Assembly: GCF_963675065.1 (NCBI RefSeq)
Contig: NZ_OY775905.1
Coordinates: 1,004,501 to 1,068,500 of the forward strand
DNA from: an uncultured Draconibacterium sp.
GTDB lineage: Bacteria > Bacteroidota > Bacteroidia > Bacteroidales > Prolixibacteraceae
Direction of reading: 5' to 3'
DNA length: 64,000 nucleotides
Shown here in pieces: positions 1 to 7,601 of the stretch. Below the pieces are notes generated by a model. The model worked only from the letters and a program-made list of their open reading frames with translations, did no database searches and was not told the DNA's origin. The translations under genes and the position numbers were made by a program. How positions within the stretch are numbered: position 1 is the first letter of the stretch; every line of letters begins with the position of its first letter.

Positions 1-1
1 T

Positions 2-511
2 CCGTTAAAGGAAATCTTGCAAACTCCATTCTCAAAGCGAGAAATACTCGATCATGCAGCAGAGTTACTTGAAATTGATTTTCAGTCGTTTCTGGAAATA
101 CAAAAACCTTACATGACGACGTCCCAGATTAAAGACTTGCACAACAAAGGTTTTTCCATTGGAGGGCACAGTCATAAACACCCCGAGTTCTGGAAGATTT
201 CGCAGAAAAAACAACTAAAGCAGGTCAAAAAAAGCATGAAGTGGGTGGAAGAGAATATCAATCCAAAAGTGAAAGCATTTGCATTTCCTTATACCGATAA
301 TGGCGTTTCCGGAAAAATGATAAAAAAAATACACGACAAGGGATTCTGCGATATTAGTTTTGGGACGGCCGGCGTTAAATACGACGAAATCTCCAGCCAT
401 TTTCAACGCTACCCGGCCGAACAAAATGGTGATTTTGAATTGAATGTAAAAGCAGAATTTCTTTACTTTAAACTGCGTAAAACAATTGGCAAAGCAACAG
501 TAAAACATTGA
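2..511 (+). CDS. Polysaccharide deacetylase family protein, C-terminal part (cut by window start)
   Basis: The frame is open from the first bases of the window, so the N-terminus lies outside. The visible part carries GGHSHKHPEF, resembling the metal-binding His-x-x-x-His stretch of NodB-type deacetylases, and later FAFPYTDNGV, matching the conserved FAxPYG-like strand of that fold. Family members remove N- or O-acetyl groups from surface polysaccharides. The metal-binding Asp of the first motif would lie upstream and cannot be checked. The stop overlaps the next start in TTGA, so the two genes are probably co-translated. The pairing with an acetyltransferase-like gene suggests a capsule or exopolysaccharide locus to the left. 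Confidence 0.8.
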   Translation, partial: PLKEILQTPFSKREILDHAAELLEIDFQSFLEIQKPYMTTSQIKDLHNKGFSIGGHSHKHPEFWKISQKKQLKQVKKSMKWVEENINPKVKAFAFPYTDNGVSGKMIKKIHDKGFCDISFGTAGVKYDEISSHFQRYPAEQNGDFELNVKAEFLYFKLRKTIGKATVKH

Positions 512-1593
512 CTTTACAGGTAAAAAAAATACGACAAAGCGAGTTGGAAAACTTTGTAAACAGCAAAGAGTTTCAGAATTATGAAGTGGTTCCCATCTCT
601 CCGATTCGCGCCCGGTCGTATCTTAATAATCCTCATGCACTACCCGATGACATTGTACTTTATCTTGGCTTTATAAATAATAAACTGGTGGCTTTCCGCA
701 GCCTGTTTGCCGACACGTTAAATTCCAATGGTCAGCAAATTCGTTTTGCTTGGTGTAGCGGCAACTGGGTGCACCCTCAACACCGCCGCTTAGGTTATTC
801 GGAACAACTTTTACACGAAGCATACAACGACTGGCACAAAAAACTGGCATTCACCAATTATGCCCCAAATTCGGAAAAGCTGTATTTAAAAACAGGCCTC
901 TTTCAAACGATTCATCAATTTGAAGGAGTACGTGTTTATTTGCTTGCAAAAACAGCCAAACTTTTTCAAGCCAGAATTAATCCTGTTACTGCAGTTCTAT
1001 TCAAAATCACCGATTTTCTTATTGCGCTTCTGGTTCATTTGACTGGTGCTTTTTATAATCCAAAATCAAGTTCTATGGTTTCCTTTTCAGAATCAGAAAA
1101 ACCGGATGAAAATTGCTTTCAGTTCATAAAATACAATCCGGTTAACAGTGTTTTTAACCGCGAAGAAACTGAGTTAAAGTGGATTTTTGAGCATCCCTGG
1201 TTGTCAGAACACAATAATTTTGAAGCCTCCCGCTACCCATTTTCATCTTTCTCACGAGACTTTTACTACAGAACAATAAAAGTAAAACGAGACAATAAAC
1301 TGCTGGGCTTTTTTATTTTCTCAGTACGCGAAGGCCATTTAAAAACACTGTATTTTAATCTTGCCGAAGATTGTACAAAAGAAATTGCCACCTTTTTAAA
1401 AAAATATTGCCTAAGCAACAAAATTGAGTACGCAACTATTTATAAAAACGATCTGGCAGACCAGCTTTTAAGCAGAAAATTCCCATTTTTGTACGCGAAA
1501 AGATACGGGCAAAAAATATACAGTACTTTTCAGGTATCAAATAAAGAGCAACTAACATTTCAGGACGGTGACGGAGATGTCTTCTTCACCTAA
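508..1593 (+). CDS. GNAT family N-acetyltransferase-like protein
   Basis: A 361-residue protein starting with TTG that overlaps the preceding stop. Residues about 1-150 look like a GNAT fold, with a core strand around FAWCSGNWVHPQHRRLGYSEQLL that resembles the acetyl-CoA-binding segment (R/Q-x-x-G-x-G/A form, imperfect here). A hydrophobic stretch near residues 155-180 and a second domain follow, whose end is again GNAT-like. It may acetylate a sugar or peptide intermediate of the surface polysaccharide pathway suggested by the deacetylase next door. The substrate is not readable from the sequence. No ATG exists near the start, so TTG is chosen because of the tight coupling. Confidence 0.65.
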   Translation: MTLQVKKIRQSELENFVNSKEFQNYEVVPISPIRARSYLNNPHALPDDIVLYLGFINNKLVAFRSLFADTLNSNGQQIRFAWCSGNWVHPQHRRLGYSEQLLHEAYNDWHKKLAFTNYAPNSEKLYLKTGLFQTIHQFEGVRVYLLAKTAKLFQARINPVTAVLFKITDFLIALLVHLTGAFYNPKSSSMVSFSESEKPDENCFQFIKYNPVNSVFNREETELKWIFEHPWLSEHNNFEASRYPFSSFSRDFYYRTIKVKRDNKLLGFFIFSVREGHLKTLYFNLAEDCTKEIATFLKKYCLSNKIEYATIYKNDLADQLLSRKFPFLYAKRYGQKIYSTFQVSNKEQLTFQDGDGDVFFT

Positions 1594-1604
1594 AAATATT
1601 AAAT

Positions 1605-2267
1605 ATGGACATTCGAGTTTTAGGCCACAACCACTCCATTTTAGATCAATATCTGGCAGAGATCCGCGATACAGGAATTCAAACCGACCCACTTCGTTTT
1701 CGTGATAACCTTAACCGAATTGGTGAAATTTTTGCTTACGAGATAAGCAAAGAAATGCATTTTGAAATTACCGATGTTACAACTCCACTGGGAGTTGCAA
1801 AAGTTCCCAAATTATGCCAACAACCGGTTTTAGCAACTATTTTACGCGCGGGGTTAGCCATGCATAACGGATTGCTGCGTATTTTCGACCGGGCAGAAAA
1901 CTGTTTTATATCCGCCTTTCGGAAATATACTGAAGGAGGCGAATTCGAAATTGAATTTGAATACATGGCCTCTCCTTCGCTTGATGATAAAGTGGTTATA
2001 CTTTCTGACCCGATGCTGGCTTCCGGAAAATCGATGGAAATTGGTTATGAAGCTCTGTTCAGCAAGGGAAAACCGGCGCACATTCACCTGGTAGCAATTA
2101 TTGCCAGCGAAGAAGGTGTTGAATATGTGAAGAACGCAATTAAAGACGAAAATGTGACTTTATGGCTTGGCGCTGTCGATCCTGAAATGACTCCAAAATC
2201 GTATATCGTCCCGGGATTGGGCGATGCGGGAGACTTGGCATTTGGCGAAAAAATCGATTCAAAATAA
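1605..2267 (+). CDS. upp: Uracil phosphoribosyltransferase
   Basis: Converts uracil and PRPP to UMP in the cytosolic pyrimidine salvage pathway. The 220 residues match the family length. The PRPP-binding loop DPMLASGKS is at residues 135-143, RAGLAM at 81-86, and the C-terminal uracil-binding GLGDAGD at 204-210. It starts at an ATG 11 bp after the GNAT gene, so it may be read through from that operon, although its function is unrelated. A strong hairpin terminator follows directly. Confidence 0.97.
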   Translation: MDIRVLGHNHSILDQYLAEIRDTGIQTDPLRFRDNLNRIGEIFAYEISKEMHFEITDVTTPLGVAKVPKLCQQPVLATILRAGLAMHNGLLRIFDRAENCFISAFRKYTEGGEFEIEFEYMASPSLDDKVVILSDPMLASGKSMEIGYEALFSKGKPAHIHLVAIIASEEGVEYVKNAIKDENVTLWLGAVDPEMTPKSYIVPGLGDAGDLAFGEKIDSK

Positions 2268-2273
2268 AACAAG

Positions 2274-2301
2274 AATGCCATCCCAAAACAGGGATGGCAT
2301 T
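2274..2301. terminator. Bidirectional terminator between upp and the flavin reductase gene
   Basis: An 11-bp perfect stem (AATGCCATCCC / GGGATGGCATT) with a 6-nt loop lies between two convergent genes. T-rich sequence follows on the plus side. Confidence 0.8.
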
Positions 2302-2341
2302 TCCTTAAAACTCTCTCAAACTATCCTTCTGCAATTCTATC

Positions 2342-3022
2342 TTAAAAATATACCTCAACGGTAATATTCTCTCTTCCAAATCCTTTGTCGCTTAAAATCT
2401 CCATCGAGTCGAAGATCATATCGCTGTTTCCACACAGATAAAAACAGGTATTTTTATCAAAATCTGTCTTTTTCAGGTAGTCTGTTACCCTGCCATTAAA
2501 ATCGCCGCTTTTGTCGCGCGATGTGCAAAGTGTGTAATTATCTTTATTGTAATCTTCCTGTTCGTATCCTTCTTCGGCATAACGAACTCCGTGAATTAAC
2601 TGGTAGTTCAACCCCGGATTACTTTTTACCATACTATGAAACGGTGCAATTCCGGTTCCGCTGGCAATAAAAATATGCTTGTGAGTATCTTTATTTTTCT
2701 CATCCAGACCAAATTTTCCGAAAGGACCGTGTACTTCTACCATGTCGCCAACTTTCAGGTGCTTTAGTTTTGGAGAGAAGTATCCACCGTCAACTTCTTT
2801 TACCAATACTTCCAGGTTTTCTCCCTTCTCGGCACTGTAAATCGAGTATTCGCGGCTCTGATAGTCGCCTGTAATAGATAACGACACATGTTGCCCTGCA
2901 ACAAACTCGAAGCGACTTTTTGGTAGCGATAACACAAAAGTGTGATCTGTTAATTTCCTGATTCCAACAACCTTATAATAATTCGTATCAAGCTGTACTT
3001 CTGGTTTCATATCAATTGTCAT
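2342..3022 (-). CDS. FAD/NAD(P)-binding reductase of the ferredoxin-NADP+ reductase family
   Basis: A 226-residue flavoprotein reductase counted from the ATG at 3022; the frame continues upstream only to a weak TTG. The FAD-binding motif REYS is at residues 57-60, the NAD(P)-binding ASGTGIAP at 120-127, and CGNSDM at 197-202, followed by the usual C-terminal segment ending in an aromatic residue. It probably transfers electrons between NAD(P)H and a one-electron carrier. The flavodoxin-like gene on the other side of the intergenic region, divergently transcribed, is a possible partner (inference). No [2Fe-2S] domain is attached. Confidence 0.85.
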   Translation of the reverse strand: MTIDMKPEVQLDTNYYKVVGIRKLTDHTFVLSLPKSRFEFVAGQHVSLSITGDYQSREYSIYSAEKGENLEVLVKEVDGGYFSPKLKHLKVGDMVEVHGPFGKFGLDEKNKDTHKHIFIASGTGIAPFHSMVKSNPGLNYQLIHGVRYAEEGYEQEDYNKDNYTLCTSRDKSGDFNGRVTDYLKKTDFDKNTCFYLCGNSDMIFDSMEILSDKGFGRENITVEVYF

Positions 3023-3223
3023 GATGTATCTGTTTTTTCTTCGACACAAAAATATGTGCAATTATTGATTTAAAGACTTTTTGGTATTCTATTTCACCGA
3101 TAGTTTTAGAGAATTAACCGATTATTAACACGAATGTTCAATAGTATGCCATAATTTCGAATAGAAATTTTCGAATACCGATTTCAATTTCTTAAAAACC
3201 AAGTCATCGGAAAAATGAAACGA

Positions 3224-3241
3224 GTCCCGATTGATCGGGAC
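3224..3241. repeat. Short perfect inverted repeat
   Basis: GTCCCGAT and ATCGGGAC are separated by two bases and lie 43 bp upstream of the flavodoxin start. This type of small palindrome is scattered in many Bacteroidota genomes. It could form a small hairpin in the 5' leader, and no regulatory role can be shown. Confidence 0.5.
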
Positions 3242-3283
3242 GAGTTCCATCTTATTCCTTAGAAAACAAACAATATTAATAAG

Positions 3284-3787
3284 ATGAAAACATTAATCAC
3301 CTACTGCACCACACATGGATGTACCGAAAAAACAGCCACCGAACTCAAACAGTTTTTTGGAGGCGAAGTTTTATTGGTTAACCTAAAAAAAGAACCGGTT
3401 CCTGATCTTTCTTCTTTTGATCGGATAATTGTTGGAGGCTCTATTCATGCCGGCCAGATTCAGAAAAAAGTAAAGGATTTTTGTACTCAGAATATTGACG
3501 TGCTAAAAAATAAAGAACTGGGATTATTTATATGCTGCATGGAGGAGGGCGAAAAAGCTGAAATCCAATTGCAGGATGCTTATCCAAATAGCTTATTACA
3601 AAGTGCCAAAGCTACAGCCTGTCTGGGTGGAGAATTCAACTTTAATAAAATGAATTTCTTTCAGAAAATGATTGTAAAGAAAGTTGCCAAAGTGGATGAC
3701 AGCGTCTCGCAGATTAACCACGATGCCATCAAACGCTTCTCACAGCAAATGAATCAGATTTTTAATCCGTTTATGTTTTTTGTTTAG
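3284..3787 (+). CDS. Flavodoxin domain protein (HemG/Flavodoxin_5-like)
   Basis: A 167-residue protein with a flavodoxin-type FMN phosphate loop (TTHGCTEKTA, residues 9-18) and a GGSIHAGQIQ segment at 51-60 that is typical of the flavodoxin/HemG group. HemG oxidises protoporphyrinogen IX in haem synthesis, but this subgroup is broad and no haem gene is nearby, so a general flavodoxin-like oxidoreductase is the safer call. Its 3' end overlaps the convergent trmN6 gene by four bases. Confidence 0.8.
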   Translation: MKTLITYCTTHGCTEKTATELKQFFGGEVLLVNLKKEPVPDLSSFDRIIVGGSIHAGQIQKKVKDFCTQNIDVLKNKELGLFICCMEEGEKAEIQLQDAYPNSLLQSAKATACLGGEFNFNKMNFFQKMIVKKVAKVDDSVSQINHDAIKRFSQQMNQIFNPFMFFV

Positions 3788-4497
3788 AAGTTCAGGTAAT
3801 AATCGCGCGTTAACCTTTTAAAATTATCGTTCCACGATCCGTCGTTATTGTATATCTGCAGGCTGTCGGTTTCTGTAGAGTTTTCTTTTTTACTCATTTC
3901 AACTAAAATCCGATTGACCGGTTTATTCTCATTCGGAGCAACCATCGTAATTCGATTTAAATAGAGTTGGCTTAACAGTGCAAGGTTTTCTATTTCCTTT
4001 AATGCCATTGCAGGAAATATAAATGCACATCGACCTTCTTCTGTCAATAAAGTGGAAGTTATCTCCATCAATGTTTTATAAGGCAGACTATCCGTGTGCC
4101 GTGCCAGCGACCGGTTTTCATTACCCGCTTTTAATGAATTTTGAAAGAAGGGAGGATTGGATACAATTAAATCGAATTGTTGATTAGACCCGGCAGCAAA
4201 ATTTTGCAATGAAACATTCTGTACATCTACCCTCTTCTTCCATGGTGATGCAGCCACATTTTCGGTAGCTTCATCGGCGGCATTTTTCTCCATTTCGATA
4301 GCAGTGATTCGGGCTTGCGAGCGCTGTGCCAGCATCAAAGCAATTAAACCGGTTCCTGTTCCGATATCCAAAATTGAATGGCAATCAGTAACATCGGCCC
4401 AGGCGCCCAGCAAAATACCATCGATACCCACTTTCATGGCCGAACGTTGTTGTTCTATACGGAATTGTTTAAATTGAAAATAATTGTTTCTGCCCAT
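3784..4497 (-). CDS. trmN6: tRNA1(Val) (adenine(37)-N6)-methyltransferase
   Basis: A SAM-dependent methyltransferase of 237 residues. The SAM-binding DIGTGTG lies at residues 44-50 and the catalytic NPPF at 114-117, which is diagnostic for N6-adenine or N-amino methylation. The N-terminal FxFKQFxIEQQRSAMKVGID stretch fits the YfiC/TrmN6 family, which modifies A37 of tRNA-Val1. It is the next gene after the TIGR02757 gene, 29 bp away, so both are probably on one transcript. Confidence 0.88.
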   Translation of the reverse strand: MGRNNYFQFKQFRIEQQRSAMKVGIDGILLGAWADVTDCHSILDIGTGTGLIALMLAQRSQARITAIEMEKNAADEATENVAASPWKKRVDVQNVSLQNFAAGSNQQFDLIVSNPPFFQNSLKAGNENRSLARHTDSLPYKTLMEITSTLLTEEGRCAFIFPAMALKEIENLALLSQLYLNRITMVAPNENKPVNRILVEMSKKENSTETDSLQIYNNDGSWNDNFKRLTRDYYLNF

Positions 4498-4526
4498 AAA
4501 TAACTGGAAAAACCTTATTACAAAGG

Positions 4527-5294
4527 TTAGAATTTTTCGAAAACCCCCAATCCAAAGAGTGCAAAATCATATTTAATCGGATCATTCGGATCGAATTCGC
4601 ATAAAGTGGCGGTAATTTCTTCCACCGCTTTCCAGTCATTTGATTTGCGTTTCAGCAGTCCCAATTTTCGTCCCACATTTCCGGTGTGCACATCAAGTGG
4701 CAACATTAATGCTGATGTTGGAATTCCGTTCCATAAGCCAAAATCAACTCCCAATTTATCATTTCTGCACATCCACCGCAAATACATGTTCAGGCGTTTT
4801 GCAGAAGCTCCTTTCGTCACATTCGAAATATGTTTGCGTGTTCGTTCTCCTTCTGTCTCGAAAAACACCGAGTAGAAATGCGCTAAAGCTGATTTTACAG
4901 AACGCTCATTTTTAAACCCGTATTCAAAAATGGTTTGTAAACCACCATGATTTGTGTAAATATTTCGTAGCGAGCGAATAAAATAAATACAATCCTCTCC
5001 GTTAAATGTACGATGTACAAACTTTCTCAACCGATCGAGTTCCTTTTCTGAAGCATTTAAAACAAAGTCGTGTGGCTGATTATCGAGCATTTCCATCAAA
5101 CGCAAGGCATTTTTTATGATGGCAGCACGGTTTCCCCAGGCTATGGTTGCCGCCAGAAAACCGGCAATCTCAATATTTTCTTTTTCGGCAAATTGTTTGG
5201 GAACCTGTATCGGGTCGGTTTCAATAAATACGGGTTGATTGTACTTTTCAACTTTTTCGTCGAGGAAATCTTTTAAATCAGCTATTTTTTCCAT
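4527..5294 (-). CDS. TIGR02757 family protein (DUF2400)
   Basis: A 255-residue protein that matches the TIGR02757 family common in Bacteroidota. Visible hallmarks are IAGFLAATIAWGNRAAIIKNA near residues 43-62, an NLYLRWMCRNDK-like stretch (here MYLRWMCRNDKLGVDFGLW), and PLDVHTGNVGRKLGLL. The last has the flavour of a helix-hairpin-helix/DNA glycosylase fold, a distant relationship suggested for the family. No reaction is established. It probably shares a transcript with trmN6. Confidence 0.85.
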   Translation of the reverse strand: MEKIADLKDFLDEKVEKYNQPVFIETDPIQVPKQFAEKENIEIAGFLAATIAWGNRAAIIKNALRLMEMLDNQPHDFVLNASEKELDRLRKFVHRTFNGEDCIYFIRSLRNIYTNHGGLQTIFEYGFKNERSVKSALAHFYSVFFETEGERTRKHISNVTKGASAKRLNMYLRWMCRNDKLGVDFGLWNGIPTSALMLPLDVHTGNVGRKLGLLKRKSNDWKAVEEITATLCEFDPNDPIKYDFALFGLGVFEKF

Positions 5295-5309
5295 TGTTCA
5301 ATTTTTCGG

Positions 5310-5366
5310 GAAGATTGATACTGGATGCTGGATACCCGATAGCGGATACTGGATGCTGAATACTGC
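5310..5366. repeat. Low-complexity intergenic repeat (GGATGCTGGATAC type)
   Basis: The words GATACTGGATGCTGGATAC and GGATACTGGATGCTGAATAC follow each other between the lolD-like gene and the TIGR02757 gene. The same word family recurs at 59672-59738, so it is dispersed rather than local. Confidence 0.6.
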
Positions 5367-5387
5367 GACTTATCACTGACAACTTTT

Positions 5388-6050
5388 TCAGGCTTTTTCT
5401 ATAATTCCGTCTTTGATGTGGATGATCCGGTCTGACTGTTCGGCAAAATGATCATCGTGCGTAACAATAATAAACGTTTGTCCCATGTCGTCGCGTAATT
5501 TAAAAAGCAGGTCGTGCAATTCGTCGCGGTTGGTTGAGTCGAGGTTTCCCGAAGGTTCGTCGGCCATCACTACTGATGGACTGTTTATCAGTGCACGTGC
5601 CATTGCCACACGTTGTTTTTCGCCACCCGATAATTCCGATGGTTTATGTCCCATGCGATCGGCCAGCCCCAAATAATCAATCAATTCTTTTGCACGCGCT
5701 TCAGCTTTTGCTTTTGGAGTTTTTGCAATAAAAGCCGGAATACAAACATTCTCAAGCGCCGTAAATTCGGGCAGTAAATGGTGAAACTGAAATACAAAAC
5801 CAATTTCGCGGTTACGGAAGTCAGCCAGCTTATTATCGCTGAGATCAGAAATTTTCGTGTCGTTAAAAAAAAGTTCTCCGCTATCAGGCTTACTTAACGT
5901 TCCGAGAATTTGCAGTAACGTGGTTTTTCCTGCCCCGCTGGCTCCAACAATTGAATACAATTTTCCTTTTGGAATATCCAGGTCAATTCCTTTTAACACC
6001 TCAAGTGCTCCGAATGATTTTGTTATGTTTTCAGCTCTTATCAACGACAT
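5388..6050 (-). CDS. lolD: ABC transporter ATP-binding protein, LolD-like
   Basis: A 220-residue ATPase with Walker A GASGAGKTT (36-44), signature LSGGEKQ (140-146) and Walker B VVMADEP (160-166), followed by a D-loop GNLDS. The length and the FQFHHLLPEFTALENV stretch fit LolD, which powers release of lipoproteins from the inner membrane with LolC/E. No permease is adjacent, so assignment to Lol rather than to another FtsX-type exporter rests on similarity alone. It starts 3 bp after the antiporter gene and belongs to the tatA-antiporter operon. Confidence 0.85.
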   Translation of the reverse strand: MSLIRAENITKSFGALEVLKGIDLDIPKGKLYSIVGASGAGKTTLLQILGTLSKPDSGELFFNDTKISDLSDNKLADFRNREIGFVFQFHHLLPEFTALENVCIPAFIAKTPKAKAEARAKELIDYLGLADRMGHKPSELSGGEKQRVAMARALINSPSVVMADEPSGNLDSTNRDELHDLLFKLRDDMGQTFIIVTHDDHFAEQSDRIIHIKDGIIEKA

Positions 6051-6053
6051 TAT

Positions 6054-7103
6054 TTAAAAGATTAAACCTAATCCGTAAAGTTTTAGTATTTCATTAAGCA
6101 CATATAATACGTAAGCTCCTACTAACACAACTCCTGTTAACTTTCCTACTTTCCATTTCATGAATAATAAAAGAAGAATCAACAAGAGGACTGATCCCGA
6201 TAAAATTAAGGTTGAACTAAATATATCACCTCCGGACTCAATAACACCACCCGAAAAAATCATGACAAGCAGAAATGGCAACCCAAGACCTACCAGAATA
6301 TCAAAAATATTTGATCCGATAGCGTTACTAACCGCCATATCACCCCTTCCTTGACGAGCCACAATAACCGATGAAAACAAATCTGGAATTGAGGTTCCGA
6401 CAGCGAGTACCGTTAATGCAATAATTGCTTCAGGGATGTTAAGAATATGCGCCGAAGCGACTGCAACTTCTACCAAAACGTAACTCAGGGCGGCAATTAA
6501 AACAATTGAAAGAATAAAAACGCGATAGTAATGTTTTTCATTCGGGAAAATAAAACGCAAAAGCTGATCGACAGGTTTACTTATCTTACTATGCTCGCCA
6601 TGCGTATCTTCCAGTTCTGTGGCTTCCATATCTTTGTAGGGCAGCCACTTTCTCCAGTAAATGACCGCCATAACATATAAAACATAAATGCCTAAAAAGA
6701 TTAGTGTTTCATTTAACGTTAAACGACCGTCCCAAATAAAAAGTACCAATAATGCTACCGATAGTGAATAAAAAAACAAATCGCGCACCAAAGGTTGCCA
6801 GGTGAGCTTTGTCTTTTTCACATAGGCTGCTGCACCAACAATTACCAGTAGGTTGAAAATGGCACTACCCACAATACTCCCGATACCGATTGCCTGGTGT
6901 TCGCCGGGTTTTATAACAGCAAACAAAGCCACGAACAGCTCCGGGGCACTCGAGCCCACGGCCATAAGTGTAGCTCCGGCGGCATCGTTCGATAAACGCA
7001 GGTCTTTCGAAATTTGATCAAGAGATGATATGAAAAACAAATCGACAACACGGGCAAGTAAAACAAAACAAGCCAGCAGCGCCAATATGAAAAGTATAAT
7101 CAT
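6054..7103 (-). CDS. Calcium/sodium antiporter (CaCA family, YrbG-like)
   Basis: A 349-residue integral membrane protein with the two alpha-repeats of the cation/Ca2+ exchanger superfamily: GSSAPELFVALF in the N-terminal half and VGTSIPDLFSS...SNAIGSNIFDILVG in the C-terminal half. The conserved acidic residues (E and D) that bind Ca2+ are present. About ten hydrophobic helices are separated by a charged cytosolic loop near residues 150-195 (DMEATELEDTHGEHSK). It lies between tatA and the lolD-like gene in one minus-strand operon. Confidence 0.92.
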   Translation of the reverse strand: MIILFILALLACFVLLARVVDLFFISSLDQISKDLRLSNDAAGATLMAVGSSAPELFVALFAVIKPGEHQAIGIGSIVGSAIFNLLVIVGAAAYVKKTKLTWQPLVRDLFFYSLSVALLVLFIWDGRLTLNETLIFLGIYVLYVMAVIYWRKWLPYKDMEATELEDTHGEHSKISKPVDQLLRFIFPNEKHYYRVFILSIVLIAALSYVLVEVAVASAHILNIPEAIIALTVLAVGTSIPDLFSSVIVARQGRGDMAVSNAIGSNIFDILVGLGLPFLLVMIFSGGVIESGGDIFSSTLILSGSVLLLILLLLFMKWKVGKLTGVVLVGAYVLYVLNEILKLYGLGLIF

Positions 7104-7122
7104 TAATAATGATTTTTGGTGT

Positions 7123-7389
7123 TTAGTCCTTCAACTTGTCCGTAATACCTTTTTGAATATCAGTAGTTTCCTTTTTTACGGTTGAAGAAACCTCGTCAAT
7201 GTCCTTTTTAATGTCAGAAGTATGGTTATCGAGTTCGCGTTTAATTTCGTTTGTGGCTTTTTTAAACTCACGCATTCCCTTCCCCAGTGTTTTGGCAATA
7301 TCGGGTATCGCTTTCGACCCGAAAAACAACAATGCCAACAGCATCACTAAAACTATCTCGCCACCACTTATAAATAATAAATACTGCAT
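7123..7389 (-). CDS. tatA: Sec-independent protein translocase component TatA
   Basis: An 88-residue protein from the ATG at 7389; two codons upstream there is only a TTG. It has one N-terminal transmembrane helix followed by FFGSKAIPDIAKTLGKGMREF, the TatA/B signature hinge and amphipathic helix, then a charged coiled tail that repeats KKDIDEV/KKETTDI. TatA proteins form the pore for folded Tat substrates. TatC is not in the window. First gene of an operon with the antiporter and lolD-like genes. Confidence 0.92.
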   Translation of the reverse strand: MQYLLFISGGEIVLVMLLALLFFGSKAIPDIAKTLGKGMREFKKATNEIKRELDNHTSDIKKDIDEVSSTVKKETTDIQKGITDKLKD

Positions 7390-7410
7390 CGTCAAAATTG
7401 ATTTAGATCA

Positions 7411-7418
7411 CAAATATA
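7411..7418 (-). promoter_or_regulatory. Candidate -7 box for the tatA operon
   Basis: On the minus strand the bases read TATATTTG, matching the Bacteroidota -7 consensus TAnnTTTG, 21 bp before the tatA ATG. No clear -33 element is seen. Confidence 0.45.
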
Positions 7419-7601
7419 TAAAAAGTTAGAAGTCGGAAGACCGAAGAAGGAAGATACTTTTTGAAAGTTACAGGCAGAAAGTTAGAAGCAGAATTACGGC
7501 GTACTTTTAGCTCAAAAAAAGGATGTCATCCCAATTAAGCGATGACATCCTTTGTATAAATCCGGTCTTCCGTCTTTCAACTTCCGACTTCTTTCTTCAA
7601 T
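7419..7601. repeat. Intergenic block with inverted copies of a GAAGTCGGAAGACCG-type word
   Basis: The left end (about 7424-7452) reads GAAGTCGGAAGACCGAAG, and the right end (7561-7595) carries the reverse complement type CCGGTCTTCCG...CTTCCGACTTC. A similar word recurs at 48008-48035. The secDF terminator sits inside. No gene is seen. Confidence 0.55.
7514..7550 (-). terminator. Rho-independent terminator of secDF
   Basis: A 10-bp perfect stem GGATGTCATC / GATGACATCC is followed on the minus strand by seven T residues, 50 bp after the secDF stop. Confidence 0.85.
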